Of a stretch of DNA of 5,753 bases, positions 1-4,801 are shown piece after piece (positions within the stretch are counted from its first letter, which is position 1; the number at the start of each line of letters is the position of its first letter). Source of the DNA: JBOGXF01 sp050694275 (GTDB lineage Bacteria; Actinomycetota; CADDZG01; WHSQ01). Position numbers and translations under genes: made by a program. Under the pieces are notes generated by a model. It had not been told where the DNA came from and did not search any database. It saw only the letters and a list, made by a program, of their open reading frames with translations. The stretch is from the NCBI GenBank assembly GCA_050694275.1, contig JBOGXF010000010.1:1-5753 (forward strand). Reading direction: 5' to 3'.

Positions 1-168
1 CTCCGGGCGAACTCACTCCTCAACCGGTTCGAGACCTATTCCCTGCGTCACGTGCGACGGGAGGAAAACGCCGACGCGGACAAGCTCGCCAATCAGGGCA
101 TGGACCAAGCGGAGCTGGACCTCGAGCGGGACGAGGAGTCCTTCGGGCAGGGGTCTCTGCTCGAGTGA
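1..168 (+). CDS. RNase HI-family ribonuclease, C-terminal 55 residues (5' partial)
   Basis: The frame is open from the window edge to a TGA at 166-168. The visible end reads SLRHVRREENADADKLANQ, the last strand and helix of RNase HI-type domains. In that family the segment has the form V.RE.N..AD.LAN, and its aspartate is the fourth metal-binding catalytic acid (equivalent to D134 of E. coli RNase HI). Here that is the second D of ADADKLAN, codon 79-81. Members cut the RNA strand of RNA-DNA hybrids in the cytoplasm. After the domain comes an acidic tail of about 22 residues ending in SLLE, with no recognisable motif. The remaining catalytic residues lie outside the window, so activity cannot be judged, and the protein could carry an extra N-terminal domain. 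The stop overlaps the next gene's GTG start by 4 nt, suggesting translational coupling. Confidence 0.82.
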   Translation, partial: LRANSLLNRFETYSLRHVRREENADADKLANQGMDQAELDLERDEESFGQGSLLE

Positions 169-680
169 TTCTGTGGCATCTCGGGATTGCGGCCGCCCTC
201 ACCTACGTGACCCTCGGTCGGCGGCGCATCGACTATCGCTTCGTGCTCGTGGGCGCGATCCTCCCCGATGCCCTCGACGGGTTGATCGGGCTCTTCGTCG
301 ATCTGAACCCGTCGGGACGAGGACCGGCTCATTCCCTCCTCGCGGTGATCTTCGTCGCGGTTGCGATCATCGTCGGCTTCTCCGGCGAAAGGCGTCTATC
401 GGTGTTCGGCCTTGCGGTGGGATGGCTCACCCACCTCGTCGCCGACGGAATGTGGGCCGCCCCCGAGACGTTTTTGTGGCCCGCCTTCGGCATGGATTTC
501 ACGCTCGTACCTACCGAGCCGTACTCGGTCGATCTTCTCTCTCACCCCTGGGATCACCTCGCGACGTGGGGAGGCGAGCTTGTAGGCGTCGCCGCACTCA
601 CGTGGTTCTGGGTCGCGTTCCGCCTCGGCGAGGGGAACCGGCTCAGGCTGTTCCTGAGGGACGGTTACCTCAGACCCTAA
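165..680 (+). CDS. Membrane-embedded metal-dependent hydrolase, DUF457/YdjM-like
   Basis: This 171-residue protein has several hydrophobic segments (about residues 5-17, 25-45, 55-72, 79-94 and 137-152), so it is an integral membrane protein. The polar residues typical of the DUF457 (YdjM/LexA-regulated inner-membrane hydrolase) family sit in the expected order: an early His (H5), the GAILPD motif (D35), GPAHSLL (H56), and LTHLVADGMW (H90, D94). In this family these residues are thought to bind a metal at the membrane. The substrate is unknown, although distant relatives include phospholipase C-like enzymes. The GTG start at 165 lies in a GTGA overlap with the RNase H gene's stop. No good Shine-Dalgarno is present, so re-initiation after the upstream gene is likely. 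The TAA at 678-680 interlocks with the stop of the convergent minus-strand gene. The family call is good; the function is not known. Confidence 0.75.
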   Translation: MILWHLGIAAALTYVTLGRRRIDYRFVLVGAILPDALDGLIGLFVDLNPSGRGPAHSLLAVIFVAVAIIVGFSGERRLSVFGLAVGWLTHLVADGMWAAPETFLWPAFGMDFTLVPTEPYSVDLLSHPWDHLATWGGELVGVAALTWFWVAFRLGEGNRLRLFLRDGYLRP

Positions 681-1271
681 GGGGACCAGATGCGGCCCCC
701 GGGGAAGTGGTCGGCGAAATTCCGCGGGAACTCGGTAAAGCCGGGCAGGAGGTCGAGTCTCTCTCCCTTCAAGGGACCCCTTATGGCCATTCCCGTGATT
801 GCGTCCCAGGTCGTGCCGGTGGCCGAATCGACGAGGCGATCCCCGTCGATCCGCAGCTCGACCGTGCGATTGTCGAGGCGGCGCGACAACACCGTCCACC
901 GATCCTCATCGGAGGGCGGGACGACGACCGCGACGGGCATCCCGCCGACCGTGTCGTTGGCGACGCCGACGCGAAGTCGAGCGCGAGGGTGTCGGGATGG
1001 CCCGTCCCAGCGGCTGGCTCCACGCACTCTCGGCCGGCACGAACCTGGGCTCATAGACGGGCGCGATGCCGTCTCGGGGCAGTAACTGACGGAACCCATC
1101 GGGCAGCGCCTCGGAGGTGACCGGGTCGTAGACGGTCGCGGGGTTGGGGACGCTAATCGGCTCGCCCTCGTTGCCGCGCGGCGGAAAGAGTGCAGCGGCG
1201 AACACCTGGTAGAGGACCAGGAGCCCGATGCCCACGGCGAGGACGGCGACGATCCTCTCCGCACGTGCCAT
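677..1271 (-). pseudogene. Decayed DUF3179-domain protein gene, motifs split over three frames
   Basis: From an ATG at 1271 the frame encodes a membrane anchor (AVLAVGIGLLVLYQVFAAAL), then a DUF3179-like start: GFRQLLPRDGIAPVYEPRFV, then WSQPLGRAI (1022-996). The similarity then jumps to a second frame for HPDTLALDF (999-973) and to a third for RVGVANDTVGGMPVAVVV, SRRLDNRTVEL, DSATGTTWD and GPLKGERLDLLP, ending at a TAG (677-679). As I recall the family, these motifs occur in this order but are separated by tens of residues, including a cysteine-containing CPLC region and a GEARAYP segment, both missing here. The remnant spans about 199 codons; intact members are usually 300-400 residues. I infer several internal deletions, two of which change frame. 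The alternative is two close base-calling indels in a shorter family member. DUF3179 has no established function. The gene lies 42 nt downstream of the Phd-like regulator on the same strand and may share its transcript. The first residues could also be read from a TTG at 1274. Confidence 0.66.
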
Positions 1272-1313
1272 CAACCACTGGGACGCGCGGGCGAGGGCAA
1301 CGATTTCCCTCCG

Positions 1314-1781
1314 TCAGTCTCGGGTTGCCTCTCCGCCTTCGAGGGCCTGGGCCACCAGTGCCCCTCGACGGGAGATCCGGTAGCTGCCGGTTGCCTGCCT
1401 GACCACCAGACGGCTGATCTCCAGCTTGGTCAGCGCAATCGAAATTGGCACGACCGAGGACTCTCCGAGATCGTGTGCCACGTCCACATGCGGGAGCTCG
1501 TCCGCCATGAGAACGAGGATCCGGCGCTGCATCTCGTCGGCCGCCACCCGGTCGACCTCCTCGGGATTGACCTCTACCGGTTCGGCTTCCCGGCGCACGA
1601 CCGGCTCGAAGAGAGCCTGAGGTACGGGTGACAGCAGCGCGGCCGGCTGCCCGCTGCGCATCACCATCAGCAGACAATCCGATTGGCTGATCTCATCCAG
1701 CACCTCCGCAGTGTTTCGGGCTAGGTGCCGGGAGGAGATGCATCTGATCGGCTCATCGGTCGCCGCAGCTCGGTTATCCAC
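1314..1781 (-). CDS. Phd/YefM-like antitoxin domain fused to a winged-helix-like domain; orphan regulator
   Basis: This 155-residue protein starts at a GTG (1781-1779) preceded by a strong Shine-Dalgarno, which decides the start. Residues 13-52 follow the Phd/YefM antitoxin pattern: ISSRHLARNTAEVLDEI, then LLMVMRSGQPAALLSP, matching the family's short helix, helix and 'V.R.G.P.A.L' strand that form the DNA-binding dimer. Residues 53-80 are an acidic, proline-containing linker. Residues 82-137 look like a winged helix: MQRRILVLMADELPHVDVA, ALTKLEISRLVVRQ, GSYRISRRGA, reminiscent of the small C-terminal winged helix of DprA. Phd antitoxins usually end in a toxin-binding tail beside a toxin gene. 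Here neither neighbour is a toxin, and a second putative DNA-binding domain replaces the tail. I infer a transcriptional regulator, perhaps controlling itself through the palindromes upstream. The Phd similarity is fairly good, the winged helix moderate, and the role inferred. Confidence 0.7.
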   Translation of the reverse strand: MDNRAAATDEPIRCISSRHLARNTAEVLDEISQSDCLLMVMRSGQPAALLSPVPQALFEPVVRREAEPVEVNPEEVDRVAADEMQRRILVLMADELPHVDVAHDLGESSVVPISIALTKLEISRLVVRQATGSYRISRRGALVAQALEGGEATRD

Positions 1782-1786
1782 GACCG

Positions 1787-1794
1787 CCTCCTTT
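1787..1794 (-). promoter_or_regulatory. Ribosome binding site of the Phd-like regulator
   Basis: On the minus strand the sequence is AAAGGAGG followed by 5 nt and then GTG (1781). This is a near-perfect anti-16S match at good spacing. It fixes the regulator's start and is the strongest ribosome binding site seen in the window. Confidence 0.8.
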
Positions 1795-1805
1795 GCTCGA
1801 TACCT

Positions 1806-1878
1806 GTTTCGTCCTAACGAAACCGTCAGACGAACGTCTGACGCTTCCGTCTGTCACCTGTCAGACGCTCCGGGGAGC
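1806..1878. promoter_or_regulatory. Cluster of adjacent palindromes, candidate operators upstream of the Phd-like regulator
   Basis: Four inverted repeats stand nearly end to end. First: GTTTCGT (1806-1812), CCTA, ACGAAAC (1817-1823), 7-bp arms, perfect. Second: GTCAGACG (1825-1832), AA, CGTCTGAC (1835-1842), 8-bp arms, perfect. Third: CGTCTGTC (1848-1855), ACCT, GTCAGACG (1860-1867), one mismatch. Fourth: GCTCC (1867-1871), GG, GGAGC (1874-1878), short and possibly chance. The octamer GTCAGACG or its complement thus occurs three times exactly and once with one mismatch. No gene ends here in either direction, so these are not terminators. They lie 25-97 nt upstream of the minus-strand GTG start, where a promoter should be, and upstream of the rnpB promoter on the other strand. 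I infer binding sites for a dimeric regulator, with autoregulation by the Phd-like protein the simplest guess. I could not identify a convincing minus-strand -10/-35 pair. Confidence 0.6.
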
Positions 1879-1928
1879 AAGGTAATGGTTGGCTGCGACA
1901 CAAAATCGAGAGGCGGGCGTCAGGGGGG

Positions 1929-1957
1929 TCGACCGGGAAGGACGGCAGGGGCATAAT
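1929..1957 (+). promoter_or_regulatory. Probable rnpB promoter (-35 TCGACC, 17 nt, -10 CATAAT)
   Basis: TCGACC (1929-1934) matches TTGACA at 4 of 6 positions and CATAAT (1952-1957) matches TATAAT at 5 of 6, separated by 17 nt. The predicted transcription start is about 1964-1969, exactly where the P1 helix of the RNase P RNA begins. A sigma-70-type vegetative promoter fits a constitutive RNA gene. The evidence is consensus match and position only. Confidence 0.6.
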
Positions 1958-1968
1958 CGTTGATGAAA

Positions 1969-2342
1969 GGGAGCCGACCGGGCGACCACGGTCCTTCGGG
2001 GCTGAGGAAAGTCCGGACTCCACAGGGCAGGACGCTGGGGAGAGTCCCAGGCGGGGCGACCCGCGGAAAGTGCCACAGAAAGCAGACCGCCGCCTCGGGC
2101 TTCCCGAGGCCGGTAAGGGTGAAACGGTGAGGTAAGAGCTCACCAGCGCGTCGGGTGACCGGCGCGGCTCGGCAAACCCCGTCCGGAGCAAGGCCAAGCA
2201 GGGGGCATGGGTGGTCCGCCCGCCGGAAGGCACCCCCGGGTAGGCCGCTGCAGGCGGACGGCAACGTCCGTCGCAGATGGATGGTCGCCGGGTCCGGTCC
2301 GACAGGGCCGGGCTTACAGAATCCGGCTTACAGGTCGGCTCC
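1969..2342 (+). ncRNA. rnpB: RNase P RNA, bacterial class A
   Basis: This is the catalytic RNA of ribonuclease P, which with the protein RnpA removes 5' leaders from pre-tRNAs. All main conserved blocks are present in order: GAGGAAAGTCCGGACTCC (2004-2021, P4 5' strand region); AGTGCCACAGAAAGCAGACC (2069-2088); GGTAAGGGTGAAACGGTGAG followed by GTAAGAGCTCACC; GGAGCAAGGCCAAGCAGGG; GGGTAGGCCGC; AGATGGATGGTCGCC; and ACAGAATCCGGCTTACAG near the 3' end. Helices can be checked by eye. P1 pairs GGAGCCGACC (1970-1979) with GGTCGGCTCC (2333-2342), 10 of 10. GCCTCGGG (2092-2099) pairs with CCCGAGGC (2103-2110), probably P8. P18 pairs 2294-2300 with 2305-2311, closed by a GACA (GNRA) tetraloop. P15 may pair GGGGG (2201-2205) with CCCCC (2233-2237), enclosing two GGT trinucleotides (2210-2215), candidates for the tRNA CCA-binding site; this part is tentative. 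At about 374 nt the length is normal. The 5' end is inferred from P1 and the promoter. Confidence 0.96.
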
Positions 2343-2348
2343 AGCTAC

Positions 2349-2376
2349 GGGCCCCCGGCCGCAAGGCCGGGGGCCC
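2349..2376 (+). terminator. Rho-independent-type terminator hairpin after rnpB
   Basis: GGGCCCCCGGCC (2349-2360) pairs perfectly with GGCCGGGGGCCC (2365-2376) around a GCAA tetraloop, giving a 12-bp all-GC stem six bases after the P1 helix. The tail is only ACCTTTCC, so the U-tract is weak, as is common in GC-rich genomes. It separates rnpB from the downstream hydrolase gene. The hairpin is certain as sequence; its termination role is inferred from position. Confidence 0.82.
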
Positions 2377-2419
2377 ACCTTTCCAAGTGTCTTTGGGCCC
2401 GGCGCGCGACACTCTCTCC

Positions 2420-3277
2420 GTGGATGCTCGCTTGGAATCCTGGGTGTCGCGGGGTCGTCACGTCGACGTCGGGGGTCGGCGCGTCTTCGTGTGGGAGCGC
2501 GGAGAGGGGCCGGCGCTGCTCGCCCTTCACGGCTTCCCATCGTCCTCGTACGACTGGAGACTCGTCGCGGATCGCTTGCCCGAGCGACGGTTTGTCGCCC
2601 TTGATCTTCCCGGCTTCGGCCTGTCGGACAAGTCCGCGGACGCGGACTACTCCTTGATGGCTCAGGCCGACGTCGTCGAAGAGGTCGCCGGCGCGCTCGG
2701 GATCACCTCGTGCGATCTCGTGGCGCATGACATGGGCGACTCGGTCGCCGCCGAGCTGCTCGCGCGCGTCGGCGACGGAACGCTCGGGTTCGCCGTCGAT
2801 CGAGCCGTTCTGCTCAACGGCAGCATCTTCATCGAGATGGCGCAACTCACTTCGGGGCAGAAGCTCTTTCTCGCCCTGCCCCCGAGGAAGCTCGCTTTCT
2901 CGCCGCCGGTACGCGTCTTCCGGCGACAGATAAGGCGGCTCTTCTCGCCGGACCATCAGCCGTCTCGAGCCGAGATCGAGATGATGGAGCTGCTCCTGTC
3001 TCGCGACGGCGGCGCGCGGCTCGTGCCGATCACGATCCGGTACATCGAGGAGCGCCAGCAGATGGCGGAGCGCTGGACGGCGGGGCTCGTCGATTTCAAG
3101 GGCGACCTGTCGCTCATCTGGGGCGATCTCGATCCGGTCGCGGTCCCGGCGATCGCGACCCGTCTCACGGAGTTGAGGCGGTCGACGGTCGAGGTGCGCT
3201 GGTCGGACGTCGGGCACTGGCCCCAACTCGAGGTGCCCGAGCGGGTCGCGGCCGAGCTGAAAAACCTCCTGCCGTGA
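2420..3277 (+). CDS. Alpha/beta hydrolase with Asp nucleophile, MEST-like / epoxide hydrolase-haloalkane dehalogenase group
   Basis: With the GTG at 2420 the protein has 285 residues, usual for a single-domain alpha/beta hydrolase. The motifs are complete and in order: LLALHGFPSSSYDW (oxyanion region, H37), LDLPGFGLSDK, the nucleophile elbow LVAHDMGDSVAAELLAR with Asp104 as probable nucleophile, IWGDLDPV (candidate acid D236 or D238), and VGHWPQLEVPE with catalytic His266. An Asp in the elbow places it with epoxide hydrolases and haloalkane dehalogenases rather than Ser esterases. HGFPSSSYDW, SHD/AHD.GD.VA.ELL.R and LNGSIF resemble the MEST (PEG1) subgroup, whose reaction is not established. 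The HDMG elbow lacks the Trp next to the nucleophile typical of HDWG enzymes. The frame is open back to 2207, but that stretch is rnpB and its terminator, so the start must lie downstream. GTG at 2420 leaves a short normal N-terminus; GTG at 2387 is the alternative. Neither has a clear Shine-Dalgarno. The substrate is unknown. Confidence 0.83.
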   Translation: MDARLESWVSRGRHVDVGGRRVFVWERGEGPALLALHGFPSSSYDWRLVADRLPERRFVALDLPGFGLSDKSADADYSLMAQADVVEEVAGALGITSCDLVAHDMGDSVAAELLARVGDGTLGFAVDRAVLLNGSIFIEMAQLTSGQKLFLALPPRKLAFSPPVRVFRRQIRRLFSPDHQPSRAEIEMMELLLSRDGGARLVPITIRYIEERQQMAERWTAGLVDFKGDLSLIWGDLDPVAVPAIATRLTELRRSTVEVRWSDVGHWPQLEVPERVAAELKNLLP

Positions 3278-4659
3278 GCCTGACCGTGCGCGCAACACTG
3301 GCGCTGGTGTTCGTCGGCGCGCTCACCATCGTGCTCTTGCAACCGATTCTCGACACCTCCAACGAACAGTCGCCCTCGAACGAACCTCCGCGCACCCCGG
3401 CGGCCTCACCGGCCCCGAAACCGGCGCCCTCCCCGACGTCCACCGAGGAAGAAACAGAGACGGCCGCCCCCGACCGGCTGCTGTCGAAGATCCCGCGGGA
3501 GTGTCTGCGACCGGTCGAGCGACCTTCGGGCGTCGGGCTCCTCGCCGCTTACCGCGGGGGAGCCGTGCGCATCGCATCGCCGACCGGCGGCGTCACGGCG
3601 ACGATCGAGGCGAAGCCGCCGATTGCGTGGAGCCCAAGCGGAAGCCTGTTGCTGACCCACAGGGGCCACCTGTTCACCGCCGAGGGCCTTCCCGCCGGAC
3701 CAACCGTTATCCGCGGCAAGACGCGGGCGTTTCCCGAGCCCGTGACCTTCTGGACCTGGTCGACGGTCGCGGACTGCGCGGTCGGGGTGTCGCGCGAAGG
3801 CACGCTGTTGATCGCGCCGCTCGACGCGCCGATCCGTCGGCCGCACCGCGATCTGTTGCGGGGGATGGAGATACGGGACATCTCGTTCTCGCCGGACGGC
3901 CGCACGCTCGCGCTCGTCGTCCGGACCGATAACGAGCCTCCGGTTGTGAATTCCATCTGGTTCGCCGACCTTCGAACCGGACGGATCACCCGGACCAGGG
4001 CGGGCGCGGTGGCGGTGCCTCTGCTGGGGTGGAACGGGCGCCGTGTCCTGTTCGGGCGGGCGACGGGCGCGTCGATCATGGCCGATGGCATCCGGCTGGA
4101 AGGGCTCTCACCCGGGGGCGAGGTCGTGGGCTACAGAGCAGGACTGCTGCCCTCCGACGATTTCCTCTTGACATGCGGGAACCGGCTCCTGGCGGTCGTC
4201 GGCGGGGCGCGCGACGCCACGACCAACAAACGGCTCGCGTTCATCGAGCCGGGCGAGCCGCCCGAGCTCCTGACCTCGAAGGCGTTCGTTTACTCCACCC
4301 CGGCGTGCTCGCCGAACGGTGACTTTGTCGTCGCTCCGAGGGCAGAGGAGAATAGCAGCCCGAGCTCGGGGCAGCGGGTCGACGACCGGCGTCTCGTGCT
4401 GCTACGCGGCGACGGATCGTTCGTCCGCAACCTCACGCTCGACTCCGGTTTCGCCGACGAGTACCCGTTGTGGGGGCCGCGCGGCACCGGGGTCGTGTTC
4501 GTCCGCCGCCCGATCGGTGGTGGTGGACGACCGCAGGCGTGGTTCATCCCCGAGGGCGGACGAGCACAGCGGACGGAGCTGACGTTCGCGATTCCACCGC
4601 ACTACTACGGCGACTTCGCGTGGGAACGGGTGCTCGCCTGGAGCGCGGCCCCCGGCTGA
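3274..4659 (+). CDS. Membrane-anchored, probably extracellular beta-propeller (TolB/PD40-like) protein
   Basis: This 461-residue protein starts at a GTG overlapping the hydrolase stop (GTGA, 3274-3277), so the two are almost certainly co-translated. Residues 6-24 form one hydrophobic anchor or uncleaved signal. Residues 28-67 are a low-complexity linker rich in Pro, Ser, Thr and Glu, with AP/KP repeats, like bacterial wall-spanning linkers. The rest is beta-strand rich with PD40/TolB-like blade signatures: IAWSPSGSLLLT (117-128), ISFSPDGRTLALVV (203-216), CSPNGDFVVAP (345-355) and LWGPRGTGVVFVRR (399-412), each followed by strands and turns. There are only four cysteines (77, 168, 301, 345), an even number compatible with disulfides outside the membrane. 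No lipobox and no enzyme motif is seen. Such propellers usually bind proteins or ligands. Coupling to the hydrolase suggests a shared job, but nothing in the sequence names it. Confidence 0.8.
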   Translation: MSLTVRATLALVFVGALTIVLLQPILDTSNEQSPSNEPPRTPAASPAPKPAPSPTSTEEETETAAPDRLLSKIPRECLRPVERPSGVGLLAAYRGGAVRIASPTGGVTATIEAKPPIAWSPSGSLLLTHRGHLFTAEGLPAGPTVIRGKTRAFPEPVTFWTWSTVADCAVGVSREGTLLIAPLDAPIRRPHRDLLRGMEIRDISFSPDGRTLALVVRTDNEPPVVNSIWFADLRTGRITRTRAGAVAVPLLGWNGRRVLFGRATGASIMADGIRLEGLSPGGEVVGYRAGLLPSDDFLLTCGNRLLAVVGGARDATTNKRLAFIEPGEPPELLTSKAFVYSTPACSPNGDFVVAPRAEENSSPSSGQRVDDRRLVLLRGDGSFVRNLTLDSGFADEYPLWGPRGTGVVFVRRPIGGGGRPQAWFIPEGGRAQRTELTFAIPPHYYGDFAWERVLAWSAAPG

Positions 4660-4801
4660 CGAGGCGGTAGGTCCCGACCTATGCCGAGTTCCTGAGCACC
4701 TTGTTGTGATCTGCCACCCGTGGGGTGGCTGGAGGCAACAAGGTGCGCGTGCTCCAGGGCTAAGACGAACCTCGACCACTCGCAACGACGACGATTGGCG
4801 G
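4660..4801. other. Convergent intergenic region with two inverted repeats
   Basis: These 142 nt separate the ends of two converging genes. They hold a small palindrome, TAGGT (4668-4672), CCCG, ACCTA (4677-4681), and then the larger two-tier hairpin listed separately. I see no plausible open reading frame, tRNA or promoter. No T-run follows either hairpin on the plus strand. The region may serve as a bidirectional terminator, but the structure is more elaborate than the simple stem after rnpB. Confidence 0.55.
4696..4746. repeat. Two-tier inverted repeat (11-bp outer stem, 7-bp inner stem)
   Basis: The outer arms are GCACCTTGTTG (4696-4706) and CAACAAGGTGC (4736-4746), perfectly complementary over 11 bp. 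Inside is a second perfect stem, GCCACCC (4713-4719) with GGGTGGC (4723-4729), around a 3-nt GTG loop. The outer arms are flanked by CCTGAGC (4691-4697) and GCTCCAGG (4751-4758), which can pair imperfectly as an extension. The outer stem is noticeably more AT-rich than its surroundings. It could be a bidirectional terminator, a REP/MITE-like dispersed repeat, or a remnant of a mobile-element end. One copy in one window cannot decide. Confidence 0.7.

Noticed and set aside
173..1120. Long plus-strand open frame of 315 codons
   Set aside because: It runs through the membrane hydrolase in another frame and then antisense to the DUF3179 remnant. Its composition is Arg/Pro/Gly-rich, as expected of out-of-frame GC-rich DNA, with no motifs.
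906..1274. Reading the DUF3179-like region as an intact 122-residue gene
   Set aside because: After about residue 93 this frame becomes Arg-rich nonsense while family motifs continue in the other two frames, so the gene is annotated as broken instead.
1806..1878. CRISPR-like or terminator interpretation of the palindrome cluster
   Set aside because: Units are short inverted repeats of differing sequence with 2-4 nt spacers, not direct repeats with unique spacers. No gene ends into the region from either side.
1969..2376. rnpB as an attachment site or boundary of an integrated element
   Set aside because: There is no integrase, no duplicated rnpB 3' end and no direct repeat flanking it. The neighbourhood has normal chromosomal composition.
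2207..2419. In-frame upstream extension of the alpha/beta hydrolase (open from 2207)
   Set aside because: This stretch is the 3' third of the RNase P RNA plus its terminator. The translated residues have no hydrolase similarity, and the family's N-terminus fits a start at 2420 or 2387.
2345..3298. Long minus-strand open frame of 317 codons
   Set aside because: It is antisense to the hydrolase gene, whose catalytic motifs are all intact. The minus-strand product is low-complexity and motif-free.
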